Part shown: one piece after another, positions 1 to 11,185 of the stretch
How positions within the stretch are numbered: position 1 is the stretch's first letter
How the letters are laid out: each line of letters starts with the position of its first letter
NCBI GenBank assembly: GCA_003427395.1
Contig: BFEA01000009.1
Location: 5,442,467-5,506,466, forward strand
Source of the DNA: Chara braunii
Lineage: Eukaryota; Streptophyta; Charophyceae; Charales; Characeae
Reading direction: 5' to 3'
Length of the DNA: 64,000 bases
Translations under genes and position numbers: made by a program
The notes under the pieces: generated by a model
What the model saw: only the letters and a program-made list of their open reading frames with translations
The model's database searches: none
Told to the model about the DNA's origin: nothing

Positions 1-2862
1 AGGGCCTTGATACCAACCTTGATGGGCACGATGGCGATGAAGTCGTCATGACTAAGGCAAGCACTCCATTGGCCACGCCCGTGATTGACAAAAAACAGGC
101 CGCTCTTCCCATCGAGTATCAACAAAAATCACAACTAACAACTTCGAAGTGTGTATGACGGTGGCCTGGCGAACGCCATGATCACTAGGCTGGCTGCCAC
201 CATGAACACTACCCAGTCGGATGCAGTCAGGACCGCTGCCAGCTATACAGGGTGAATCACGATTCGTTCTTACAGCCCATGAGAATGAATCTCCCCCTAA
301 AACACGGGAAGATACCTTTAGAAAAAACTTTACTCTTGGGCGCAGCTCCCACTGCTCACACCGTCCAAACTATGCACCTAGTGCGGAATCCACCATGGCC
401 ATGCACTTTATAATGTTCCAAAACCCCCAGTTAGCATTTTACCCCGCTCGATTCCGTGGAGGAATGTGCGAGATATTAGTTTTTCAGTTCCACTGGTCCT
501 CTTCTCATCCTCCTCGACTTCTCCACGCACCAACTTCTCTCCCTTACTCCTATTCTACCAACCCACACGCCAGACTAACCCCACCACTCACTCCATCTGA
601 CCCAAAAACTACTACTTCACACCTCTCCCCACATAATCTCACTAAGAATCGAGCATGCTATAACTTGTCGCGCCCGCCATACTCTATTTTCACCATTTTC
701 TTTGCTGAATGTATCTGGTACAAATCAGCTTCACCTTCATTCCCTTTCTTTCCTGCCCTTGCTACCCTCGTGCTTCCTGTTTTTCTCTACCCCCCTCAGC
801 CTTTGAATGTCGCTGGTCATCAGGTAAGTATCCACTTCCCGCAAGACTACACACACGGAGATGAAGATGAACACACCAAGCACTACGACGGCCACGACTT
901 GGTCGGCGACGCTCCTCATGGCCACGATGATATCGACCAGGTGAACTTGGAGATCACGATTAGTCAATCTGCTCGTGACAGAGTAGCCTGCTCCGCTGCT
1001 CACAAAATTTTCAGTATGAGAATGAATCTTTGACTAGAACAGGGGAAGATACATCCTCATACTTCGACTCTTCCTATAATGCTCCCGCAGTCTCTCCTGC
1101 TCGTACTGGCTTACCTGTTGCCCAATCCAACAATCTGATGTGGCCAATAGATCCGTAGCGCCTCAAAACCCCCACTTCAAGTCTTCACTCGCTCGTTTCT
1201 GTTGAGAAACGGGCGAGATCTGCCTTTTCCCAAGCGACCATATCCAACGCCCCGTCACCTCCGCGCATTATTTTTCTTCTCTTCGTCCCCTTCTACTAGT
1301 CCATCCTTCAAACTAAAAACCCCACCTGACTCGCCTTGCCTCAAAACCTCAGGTTAGCACCTTCCCCTGCCAAATTTCATTAAGAAATAGGCATGCTGTA
1401 ACCTTTCACTCTGCCATATCTCCTAGCTCCGACGTTGTTTCTGAACTTTTCTCCGTCCTCCTTCGAATACACCTGGCGCGAAACTGCATCCAAGTTCATT
1501 CCCCCCTTTTTTTTTGTACCTGCTGCTTCCCTTCTCGTGGTGCTGCGCTCTCCTGCACTGTCCCCCTCCCTTCTAACCCTTTCCCTCTCTCCTCCTTACT
1601 ACCATTCCCCCAGTAGTCCACGCTGCCTTCCCTTCTCCGATGACACTCACAATCGGCAAGCAAAAAGAGACGATCCTCTTTATTTATACGGGTCAGCCTT
1701 GTGCAGGGGCAGGCTGTATTGTTCCAATTCTAACGGATGTCTCGAAGGACAGTAGCACGGTAGCGGTATCTCAGCAGTTCGTGGATTTATCCACCGAACT
1801 AGGCTTGCTGGTTTCACGGTCGGTCTTGAGATCGGTACCGGACCACGCCCCTCAATGGGACTTACAAAGTAAAAATAAAAAGAATAACAAATAAAAAAAT
1901 AAAAAATAAATTAAAAATCTAGGAAGAGTTATGAGACAGTGGACTAGGGGAGGAGGGCCGTTGGCGCTTGGTCCTCGGTCCCCCCTCCCGGGCTCGTGGT
2001 CGGAACCCCCCGCAAAAAGCCAAGGGGGATAGTCCCACGGGACCCTCAACCCTTCGGCTCACTCCAATGCACTCCTCCGTTGCTCTGCTGCTCGCTGCTG
2101 GCCTCGAATCCCGGGATCCGCCTGGTGAAAATCCAATAATGTAACCTGTAGGGCTAAGCCCAAGCTTGGACAGGCTAGGCGCTTCCCTATATGTGAACGG
2201 TTCGGCCCGCCAGCCTGGGCCTATAGCAGCAGCCTTAAGGCTGCTGCTGCTAACTTCCCCCCTCAAGCCCACAGTTCTATAGGCGCATCTCAGTGGGCTC
2301 ACATGCAGGCTTCCACTCGGCCTGCCATGCAGATGGCCCCGTAGTATTATTGCCACCAAGTTGGGGCTTACCCCACGCTGCTTCTTTCTTGGAAAGCCGC
2401 TTTTCCGCCATCTCTACGCCGGGAAGCCCTGGCCTCTACTATGATCCGTGCCACCCTTACTCAGGTCTTGGCGGCGCCGCCTGCTACTGGCGGTGCACGG
2501 TCATCCTAGTGCCTGCGAAATTCCTCTCAGTGCGACCTCGAAACGCCAGTCCCCAGTAAGTTAGACAACATCCTCCTCCAGTCACTGCTTTACCTGGTCA
2601 AGGCAACGCTGCCCGTAACTTTGCCCGTGCGTGCGAGGTAGCGACCGCCTCAGAGACTTTAGTTTACTCTCACTTGTTCTACTGGCGTCGCATGTCTACC
2701 TCGACCCGGGCTCGGTCAGGCTAGCGCGTGCCCACAAAGTGCACGCTCACACACCCTCTAATCAACACAAATGGGACGCGCCCCTTGATATCATCAGAAG
2801 CGGTCTTCCTGTAAGCTGCAAAAATGCGCCCAAATACCCTTGTAAGGGTGTTTGGGCCGACA
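1..2862 (-). repeat. Left LTR of element 1 (partial; the 3' LTR in element orientation)
   Basis: Matches 19,996-22,409 base for base over long blocks, by eye about 95%. It is truncated by the window start, and its inner end at 2,862 reads CCGACA (TGTCGG on the minus strand). It carries a 431-bp segment (870-1,300) that the right LTR lacks. Part of that segment is recognisable in the solo LTR near 50,655-51,060, so the right LTR has a deletion. Open frames inside are not supported as genes, although 1,640-1,860 stays open in both LTR copies. Near the tip (2,835-2,850) is a palindrome containing ACCCTTGTAAGGGT. Confidence 0.88.
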
Positions 2863-2890
2863 ATTTTCCAGACCTTATTAAATGACGTCC
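2863..2890 (-). promoter_or_regulatory. Candidate polypurine tract of element 1
   Basis: On the minus strand the bases just upstream of the LTR tip read AAGGTCTGGAAAAT and then TGTCGG. Element 2 has GGGGTCCGGGAAGAC before TGTCGA at 34,655. The shared, mostly purine pattern directly abutting both LTR tips fits the plus-strand primer site. Only position and composition support it. Confidence 0.5.
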
Positions 2891-3014
2891 CCGTCGCGTT
2901 GGGCAATAAAAGCTATAAACACAACCACATCTTGCTGACAAGGAAACAACCAATCCGGTTCCCCGGCTCGACTTCGTTCTAGGTTGTCTTATCAATTTGG
3001 CCCTGTTACGGCGT

Positions 3015-3100
3015 TCCACTGCCAGGATTTCAACCTGGGTTTCCCACTTCCTGGCCTCGGAGTTAGGGGATACTTTGTTCCATACTATAGCATAGTACCC
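3015..3100 (-). other. tRNA-like block in the 3' UTR of element 1
   Basis: On the minus strand a perfect 5-bp stem with a 7-nt loop (CCAGG TTGAAAT CCTGG, 3,022-3,038) looks like a T-arm. Upstream, TATAGTATGGAACAAAGTAT recalls the D-arm region of tRNA-Asp. The T-loop has TTG where tRNAs have TTC. The same block, more decayed, occurs in element 2 at about 34,440-34,515. I read it as a tRNA-derived element rather than a working tRNA gene. Confidence 0.35.
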
Positions 3101-4783
3101 ACTCCCCGGTAGTAGGTTGATAGTCCTCTCCCTTCGTCGTAGACATTCGCCGGTTCACCGTTGGGCGCCATATTTAGTCATCGTCCCACGAACGGGGTCA
3201 TAACTTAGGATGCGGGCCCTAATCGAGACCTCTCAAAACACGGGGCGCCTCTAGTCCCCCAAATGGTAATACTTACCATCTCAAATATCACAATAAACAA
3301 CCATCCCCGAGTCTTACACAGATGGCTTCAGGTCTCCATCTTGGCCCACCATGGAACGGTTGATCACGCCGAATCCACGGCCCACCGCGTCGTTATGTAG
3401 CGATGGTGCCCTTGTTGGTTACGCAATGATAAGCAACTCTTCCTATCTTGGTACCCCGAAGAGTCCCGACTCTTGACCTAATCGACCCCAATGACTTTCC
3501 CTCTAGCTAAGCCTCTCTGAGTGGCCGACCCTTCAAGACTTAACCTTTGGTAAGCCATGGTCCCGCTGCCAGGTTGTGCCGGTCAGCGGCCCTCGTCGGG
3601 AGTTAGGTTCTACAGTTCCAGCGATGCTAAGTATAGCCCCTTAGCTTGGTCTCACAATACGTCCCTTAGACTGACTTCATTATGGTCTAGCACTTTCTTC
3701 AAAATCTTTCGAGAAACCAAAGGATCACATACCAACTGCCCACGGGATTATGTGGAGGGATAGTGCCTTTCTCAACCATTCCATCAAAATCCTCAGTAAT
3801 TCCACAGGGTCGTGCCTTCCTCACTTTGATCAAAAGCAGATAAGGTCACACGTCTTTTAGGGATACAATATTCTTCAAAGTTTCATCATAATTGCCAGAG
3901 ATTTTCATCCGTTATTCTCACAAAATACTTGGTCTTTCCTCGTCAGAGTTTTACATACGCACAACATTTATCATCACTATAGCAACTCTTCTGAGTGCTC
4001 TCACAAATTTCATCCGTTTAAGAAAGTCCAATCGGCCATTGGACTTCCCTCTCTCTTTTCCAAGTCACACACAAATAAAACACAACTTTAGTTGTGATCT
4101 TTACATATCATCATTCCATCTGGATAAAACATATCATACCATCTCTCTCAAAAAGTTTGCGAGCACTTCCTCCCATCATACTTTGGGCTCCACTTGTCCT
4201 TGGGACAGGGATGCGCAAGTACAGTGAAAGAAAGCGCAGATCAATTCACTTCACAACATTCATCTCATCACGCCATTATTCATATGGGCACGTCAACAAA
4301 CTGAGAGTGAGTGTGACATAACACACACAACACAAAGACAAGGTTTGAGATTCGCATATATACACAGGATATGGGGCCCTGCAATGAGCAAAGGCTCCTG
4401 TCCATATCACAAAAATCAAGGTATTGTACAAAGAGCTTAGGTACCCAACAAAGATTTAAGGTATCCAAGTGTCGAAGTATCAGGACTCGACAATCACTCC
4501 CCACTCACGAGCGTTATTCTACAAGGGTATTAATACTCTACATCACATTAGTGAAAAAGAGAAAAAATAGTCAAAATCGCACTCAGTGTTATCTTATGTA
4601 TAGAAAAGGTCTCCAAATCTATAATGCGAAAGTAACATCTCATTACTGGCTCAACTAGCTGATGTACATGGGTCTGATCCAATCCTCCATGTATCCCTCT
4701 ATATACAAGTAACCATCAGTCAGAGAGTCAGGGACGTCTCGCGTATATTAGACTTGGACCTTTCCGGACCTTATTAGAAAACC

Positions 4784-7531
4784 CTACTCCTGATCACTCA
4801 TGACCTCCTGCAACTGCCTATACAACTGCGCCCTCACTCCATCACAAGTCTTAGGAACTAGAATTCCACTTCTATCTCTCAACACCCTAGATGACTCCAT
4901 GGTAACCAAACCATTCGCCTCATCCTTGAGGTTCTTGGGGCAATCATCAGATCGATGTTTGCCCTTCTTACAATAGAAGTATTTGCCAACCTTCTTCTGA
5001 AACATCTTGTCACCTTTCTGCGAAGGTACTGCTGACGGGGCTGCATGTCGCTCTGTCACCTGCTCGCATCACCTGCTCGCCGATACGTCCCTCTGGCCCT
5101 GACCCAGTTGCCCAGGATCCCAATGCATCCCGCAGATCTGCAGTAACAGGCATCTCCTGAGGTACAGCCACCTCCTTACATTCCTTCAAACCCCTCCTTC
5201 ACTCAACCTCCAACATGGTCCGACCCACGCTCGCCTGACCCTCCTGCTGTCCCATGACCTCTCCTTGAGTAGTAGGTAGAACTACCTCCACTCCCATTGC
5301 CTCAACTGATGGTCTCTCTTCTGGCATTGCTGGTCTCTGCCCGAGTGTTAGACCAGCTGGCAACCTCCACTCGAACTCTTCGACCTCTGCGCCCTTCTCT
5401 GCTAGCACCCCTTGCGGCTCCAACATCTCTTTGTCTATTAAAGGAATCTCTTCACCTTCTTGCTGGTATGCCCTCTCTTCCTCCTTCTGACACTTGAAGG
5501 TGTCCTCCGTAGGTCGTTCCCTGATTCCGAATCTTTGGACCTCTGTCCAATCCACCACTGTAGTTGGAGCCTGTCGCGTACACTTGGCCTCAAGGTCTTG
5601 TATCCTCTTCTCCCACTCAGCCTCCTTTGTCTGAAAGGAAGGTTGTTGTGCTTGCAAGTAGGCCCTCAGGACGTCATTGACCTTGTTAAGGGTCTGGTTG
5701 ACCTGCCTGATGGCCTCGTTTTCTGCCCAAACTTTCTCCATGTCTGCTCTTACTGCCTCCATCTCTTTGTTTTGCCTTTCCAAACCTTTCTTCAGGTCTT
5801 CGATCTCTCTTTCCCATTCCACCCTCTGGTCATATGCTTTTTGAGCCACCTTGATCAATCTCTCTCCAACCTTCTGATTTGAAGCTCTGGCTGCTGCGAA
5901 GTCTTCCTTCATCATGCCCCTCAGATTGAGTAAGTCTGTGGAGACCAACTTGACTCCCATCTCCTGGTGATGCCTTCCAGATCTCCCTGCAGCATCCATC
6001 AGCTTGTCAAAGCTGACCCAGACCCCTGAAAATAGGGGAAGGTCCTCCTCCTGAGTGCAAGCGCCCTGTCCACTCTTGCCATCCACCTGCTCAGGCTCTT
6101 TCCCCTGCCGCATCCTCTCGTGCAGCTCAGCAAGGTTCTTTATCCTGAGCTGGACCTTGATTTCCTGATCCCTTGCCGACCTCTCTTTCCTGTCCAATTC
6201 CTTCTCTTGGGCAGACTGCTCTTCCCTCTGATCCTGCCCATGTGGCTCATGAGGCATGCCTGGCTCTATGCATGGCATAGGACAATCCACTTCCATCTGA
6301 GCAGGCTGTGGAGGCACCTCTGGACCACCTGACCCTCGTGCTCTCTCGTGTCTATGGGATCTGTGCTCCTTCTTCCTGTCCTCCCTCAACGGAAAAAATT
6401 TCTAGAATTAAATAATCATTCTGTAGTAAAATTACAATCTAAATTTTAAATTTTCATTCCGTCTTTAAAAATATCATTCGAATTTTTAAAATTTTTCATC
6501 TTACTTGCAAACTTTCATTCCAAGATTCGGGTACCCCTCTTATTTGGACTACATGCTAGAGATGGAATGAAAGTGTGGATGAGTTCATGAAATATTTTAA
6601 TTGGACTTTCATTCTAAGTAAGGATTTTCAGTCATAAATAGGTTAATCCAATCGAAATTGGAAGATATTTGTTGTAGTAGAATGAAAATTTACTTAAAAC
6701 ATTTCATAAACTTGTCCAGCCTTTCATTCCATCTTGAACAAGTAGATGTTATTGGAAGGGAAAACTCATATTTAGACGGGAATTTATCAAATAAAACTGG
6801 AAATTTTAGAATTGGACGAACATTAGAATGATAATTTATAAATAGGAAGATTTTTTTCTTTTTGGAATTTTTTTCAACTTTTATTTCTCGTGGGAATTTT
6901 TCTGTTGCTCTACGTCCCTGATGACGTGCCTCGTTCAAAGGTTCTCCTCTCCTCTGCCTCTGGATCCCTTCTTCTCTTTTCCAAACTTCCTCTCTCACCT
7001 ACCAGACGTACTGGAGTATAGTAGTTTCACAATAACTTCTTGCAATGTCCCCAACTCATAGCAGGCGCCACAATGGATTTGACGAGCGACCTGATGTGTC
7101 GCTTCACGTACAGGAGGAAGCTTCCTATCCTCTACTCTCCTGAGATGTCGAGCTCATCCGCATACCGGTCGTAGGCCCATAAAAATTCCCCCAGATTAGT
7201 GGAGTCAAATCGAATGGGCTGTCCATCTCTTCCCACTGGCAACGGATGCAAACCCTCCATCTTTCTCTCAAAATCCTGCCAGGTTAGTGACTCCCTGACA
7301 AGGCCGGCAATGGGGTCTCCACTCGCCTGTGCCTCGTACCTCTCTCAACATCCTAGTACCATCCCATCCGAACTCCCGTGCATGCCGTTCGAACTCAATC
7401 TGGAACAGCTCAATGTTCCCTCCCTGGAAAACGGGAGGCCTGTCTTCTCTCCTGATGCCCATCTGCGCCCTCTGTCTGGTCGCCCCCAGAGGGGTTTCCA
7501 CTGGCCCTGCCCCTCCCCTTCCTCTTGGCAT
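4784..7531 (-). pseudogene. Second gag-like gene (gag2) of element 1, broken
   Basis: Lies downstream of integrase on the minus strand. Three parts are visible. First, 7,160-7,531 is capsid-like: the run RPPVFQGGNIELF is followed by a helix-rich stretch matching element 2 gag2 (MPVYKKGENLRIF), and a frameshift near 7,268 leads into a similar second module (PIRFDSTNLGEFLWAYDRY). Second, 5,199-6,389 is a 396-residue charged frame, strongly coiled coil in its middle (RIKNLAELHERM, DLKKGLERQNKEME). Third, 4,784-5,059 is a zinc-knuckle end, YFYCKKGKHRSDDC, where the expected first Cys is Tyr. An AT-rich segment (about 6,395-6,900) separates the first two parts. The same arrangement occurs in element 2. 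The role is unknown; by analogy it would be a structural or RNA-binding protein. Confidence 0.65.
6395..6900. mobile_element. AT-rich insertion in gag2, possible MITE
   Basis: About 500 bp, far more AT-rich than its neighbours, sits between the capsid-like and coiled-coil parts of gag2. The tract repeats the word TTTCATTC several times. The block near 6,555-6,615 resembles the reverse complement of the block near 6,680-6,732, and the outer arms also look loosely inverted. Element 2 has no such AT-rich block at the matching place. Exact ends and a target duplication could not be fixed by eye. Confidence 0.4.
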
Positions 7532-7793
7532 AGCTGCCTCAAGCGGTGTCAAGCCTGCACAACAAGGAGGAGACAACCTGGAGCACACAGAGGGTAAGCA
7601 GGTTGGACAACCACAACAGGAGATAGACATAGCCTTCCCACAACTATCCCAACTATCTTCCTACCCACATATGCAGACATACACACATGATTCTAACCAA
7701 AAACTCACAACCTGTCACGCTATTCTACTAAGACACTATCCCACACACTCTACTTATGCCAATACTTCTACATAAAGTACTCAGAGAGTGACT

Positions 7794-9344
7794 CTAACTG
7801 GTACGATCCATGCTCACCTCGTCACGAGCCACAAATTTCTTCAGCCTCGAACCTGATACCCAGTCCTTCCATGTCGTCCCATTCAATTCCTCAATTTGGT
7901 AGGCTCCATGCTCACGACACCTGGTGACCCTGTACGGCCCCAACCACCTCTTGTCCAGCTTCCGTGACCACTGCTTCTCCAGGGATGAATCATACAACAG
8001 CACCACGTCTCCCACCTTGAGGAGTTCTTTCCTTACCCGTGCCATCTTATCCCACCTGAACTTGTCCTTGCTACGGTTGACCGCCACTCTACTTGCTGCT
8101 CCCTCAATTTTGTCCTTTATGGCGCCAATCTGACGTGCTCTCAAATCCAACAGTTCCTCAAAGGTCTGATCAGTCTCAAGGTCTTGCCGCCTCCAGGACT
8201 TTAGGAAGCTCTCAATAGGAAATGTTGCGTGCCTACCATACCATAGCGTGACCGACGCATAGCCGGTGCTTCTCCTAACAGTGATATTGTCCACGAAGAA
8301 AGCGACTCTCAGGAAGTTCGGCCACTGATTGGGTCTACCATCAGTCCACTTGGCGAGAAGATTTGTGATGGTGCTATGACCTCTTTCCACCGGTGCATTA
8401 GCCTGAGGGTGCGCTGCGGTAGTGTACTCGGCGATCACCTCATACCTCTTCAAAAGAGCCTTCACTTCAGCACAAGTGAACTCAGACTCTCTGTCTATCA
8501 CGAACCTGGAGACAAAGGGATAACGCAGGTAGTACTCTTCGATGCATCGGGCCAGTGTCTCACGAGTCTTCGTGCGAATGGCCTGGCCATCCACAAACCC
8601 AGAGAGGTTGTCCCGCGCATCAAAGATGAAGTTGTAGCTCCCTATCCCCAGCGGCATCGCCAACAGGTCCAAGTGCACGACCGCTCCCACCTCACGAACA
8701 TATCTTGGGTGAAGCAGCTCTCTAGCCCTAAGAGAGGACCGCTCCTAGCATGGCATGCAAGACTTACAATAATCATCGATCATCTCCCCCCTGTCATCCA
8801 AATAGTATAACTCGTGTATCTTGAGGTAAGTCGTGTTCGTGCTTCTGTGGCCACCTGCCGTACCATCATGTAGTGCTACCATAACGTAAATCTGACGAGC
8901 GACGCCGCAGACTACTGTCCTGGGAGTCTTCCCTTTGCTTTTCATGAATAGATGGTTGTCCCTTACCAGAAAGCTCGGCCTCATCTTTAGAACCCTTGCG
9001 CAAGCATCTCTTTCCCTCATCTCACACGACAACAGCATTCCGAGTTCAAGGTATACCATCTCATACTCCTCTGCTCGAAACGCTTCCTTGATCTCTCCCT
9101 CGTCAAAATCGTCGTCTTCCCTCTCGTGAATCACATTGTCACCTTCTTCCTGCTCTACCACCTCTTCCTGATCTAGCACCGTATTCCTGACCACCTCTTC
9201 CTGAAGCAGCGCATTTGCTAGCAAATACACCCCACCTATCGTCTTCTCGTGCTGGCCCACCTGCAGCACCCCATCCTCAATCGTGAGCAAGTCCTCATGC
9301 AGTTGGTACTTGCCTGCCAGGGCCGGATCCATCATCCAGTCCAC
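7794..9344 (-). pseudogene. Integrase of element 1 (one internal stop)
   Basis: Two open stretches, 8,745-9,344 and 7,794-8,690, join in one frame across a TAG at 8,745-8,747 that stands where element 2 has Gln. The N-terminal domain has HDGTAGGH and CKSC, an HHCC zinc site. The core has Asp in HLDLL, Asp in VIDRESEF and Glu in PVERGHST. Exactly 35 residues separate the second Asp from the Glu, the DD35E spacing. A GPY module follows (KRWLGPYRV), and there is no chromodomain. A TGA at 9,348-9,350 also separates it from RNase H in the same frame, so RT and integrase were one polyprotein. The product would insert the element cDNA into nuclear DNA. Two single nonsense changes are the only visible lesions. 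Confidence 0.88.
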
Positions 9345-9347
9345 GCC

Positions 9348-11114
9348 TCACATTCCCCACGAGTCTTCTTCCACATAGGGCTTAAGAACTAAGTCTGACC
9401 GTCCTGCATGTCCCGGAGGCGCAAGCCACACAGGACGCCCTTGAGTAATGTAGCTACCTACGGCCAACGACCAGGAGTTGATGTGGAGTCGCACATCCTC
9501 CTCACTGTCCAAGAACTCGTCGACTGGTGGAGTATCCTCGGTCATTCCTTGACTGTTTTTATCCCAGTCGACTCGACTCAACCCATCGGCTCTATTTTTG
9601 TTCCCAAGAATTCGCTCCAGCTCGAAATCAAACATCCAGATGTACGTCAGCCATCTGGCGATAGTTGGATTTGAAGGAGCGAAGTTCTTGAGAGACCCGG
9701 CTAGAGCGGTTGGGTCCACCCTCAATACAAACCTGTTGTCAAAGAGGTAGTTCTTGAAAATCCTCAAACAGTGGAGAACTGCCAAGGTCTCGCGCTTGAA
9801 CTGAGAGTAGTTCCTCTCCAATGTGTTGAGCGTCCGACTCTCAAACCTCAATGGTCGTTCTTCTCCGTTGGGATCTCGTTGAATCAACACTCCTCCCAGC
9901 GCAGTTGGCCCTGCATCTGTCTCTACGACGAAAGGTCCGGTCATTACTGCCGCATGATCCGGTACTCCCAATACTAGACCTCCTTCCTCGAACTCCTTTT
10001 TCAGACCTTCTATCACCGACTCTTGCTTATCTCCCCATTCCCAGTCTTGACCTTGACGCACAAGCTTTCGCAGTTGCTCAGTCTTCGCCGCAAACCCTTT
10101 TATGAAAATCCTTCCAAATCCACACGTTCCCAGAAAACTCCTCACCTCTGTGATAGTCTGGAACGGTGTTGGCCATTCGAGAATCTTGTTAGCCTTCTTA
10201 GTATCTGGTCGACCACTCCTCTCGTCGCACACAAATCCTAATATTGTAGCACCGCTCATGAAGTGCCTTGACTTCGACCCACTGGCAGTGAGGTTATGCT
10301 CCTTTAGTAGGTCCAGGACCTTGCACAAGTCTTGTACATGGTCCCAGACGAAGCGCCTGATTCCTGGCATCACCTCCCGCTCATCCTTCTCCTTAGGCCC
10401 CTTCACGGCCAGGTCATCAATGTAGGGCTGCGTGATGTGAGGACTTATGGGCTGCATGATCCTCACCATGTGCCTCTGAACCATGGCGACCGCATTCATC
10501 CATCCTTGAGGTGAGACGTTCATGTGAATCAACCCCCGAGGTGTATGCATAGCCGTCATTGGTCTGTCTGATGGGTACACAGGGAATTGATCATAACCTG
10601 AATATAAGTCAATGAGTGATATAATGACTCTCCCAGCGCATGCCTCTGAAACCACATCAGCGTTAGGGAGACCACATGCGTCCCTCACCGTTACAGCGTT
10701 CAAGCGCTGCAAATCCTGTACCCACCTCAAAGTCCCATTGGGTTTGACAATGCAAAACCAGGGGGATGCATACGGTCCACTCGAGTAGTCTGCCACATGA
10801 GTGCGGATCTTCCCATCGAGGTAGTTAACTACCTTCTCTTCATCGACTGGATTAGGATATCGCGCACCTCGTGAATTCCATGGTTCGTGAGGTACAGTGT
10901 GTATCCTAATCATTGGGATTATATCCACGTCCAATCGTCCTCTCTCATCGTTACTGAAGGCATATGCAGCATGCCTTCCTCTTATGGTTTCCACCACAAG
11001 CTTCTCTTCCTGCGCCATAAGGAAGCCAAACTCCCCTATGATCGTCGTTTTTTCTGTCTCAGGATTGATACGGCATGGCCTATTCTCCGCGTTCTCTCGC
11101 ATCTGCCGTATCAA
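9348..11114 (-). CDS. Reverse transcriptase-RNase H of element 1
   Basis: A 588-codon open frame. Motif A is SLIDLYSGYDQF; the active-site box YIDD starts at about residue 231 (10,413-10,424), within PYIDDLAVKG. RNase H follows at about residues 400-530, with its acidic set in ETDAG, RETLAVL, RVDPTAL and NRADGLSR. It copies element RNA to DNA and removes the RNA strand. All catalytic residues I can check are present. The frame begins about 70 nt after the protease stop in a different frame, and ends at a TGA in frame with integrase. Compared with element 2 this gene is nearly intact, which fits a younger insertion. The start shown is the first Met; translation probably came from a gag-pol frameshift. 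Confidence 0.92.
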   Translation of the reverse strand: MIRQMRENAENRPCRINPETEKTTIIGEFGFLMAQEEKLVVETIRGRHAAYAFSNDERGRLDVDIIPMIRIHTVPHEPWNSRGARYPNPVDEEKVVNYLDGKIRTHVADYSSGPYASPWFCIVKPNGTLRWVQDLQRLNAVTVRDACGLPNADVVSEACAGRVIISLIDLYSGYDQFPVYPSDRPMTAMHTPRGLIHMNVSPQGWMNAVAMVQRHMVRIMQPISPHITQPYIDDLAVKGPKEKDEREVMPGIRRFVWDHVQDLCKVLDLLKEHNLTASGSKSRHFMSGATILGFVCDERSGRPDTKKANKILEWPTPFQTITEVRSFLGTCGFGRIFIKGFAAKTEQLRKLVRQGQDWEWGDKQESVIEGLKKEFEEGGLVLGVPDHAAVMTGPFVVETDAGPTALGGVLIQRDPNGEERPLRFESRTLNTLERNYSQFKRETLAVLHCLRIFKNYLFDNRFVLRVDPTALAGSLKNFAPSNPTIARWLTYIWMFDFELERILGNKNRADGLSRVDWDKNSQGMTEDTPPVDEFLDSEEDVRLHINSWSLAVGSYITQGRPVWLAPPGHAGRSDLVLKPYVEEDSWGM

Positions 11115-11185
11115 CTCTCATTCTCGCTCATAGTATACTTCTTGCTCTTCGGTGACGAGTACGGGAACAGGGCGGCACTTCTGAT

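Larger units (their letters stand above)
2863..4783 (-). other. 3' untranslated region of element 1
   Basis: No coding frame is supported between the gag2 stop and the LTR. Several blocks match the reverse complement of the element 2 3' region, for example the block around 3,335-3,425 against 34,125-34,215, and 2,880-2,910 against 34,605-34,640. Conservation between two diverged elements suggests these blocks matter for the element. A tRNA-like block lies near 3,015-3,100. The rest (3,430-4,780) holds nothing I recognise. Confidence 0.6.

Noticed and set aside
221-1033. 270-codon open frame in the left LTR
   Set aside because: Lies in LTR sequence of biased composition. The right-LTR counterpart is shorter and altered, and no domain is visible.
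1640-1894. Frame starting MTLTIGKQKETILFIYTGQP in the left LTR, also open in the right LTR
   Set aside because: The two LTRs were identical when inserted, so shared openness is weak evidence. No family is recognised and the solo LTR does not clearly keep it.
4784-7531. gag2 as an envelope-like gene
   Set aside because: No signal peptide or membrane segment is seen, while a zinc knuckle and capsid-like helices are.
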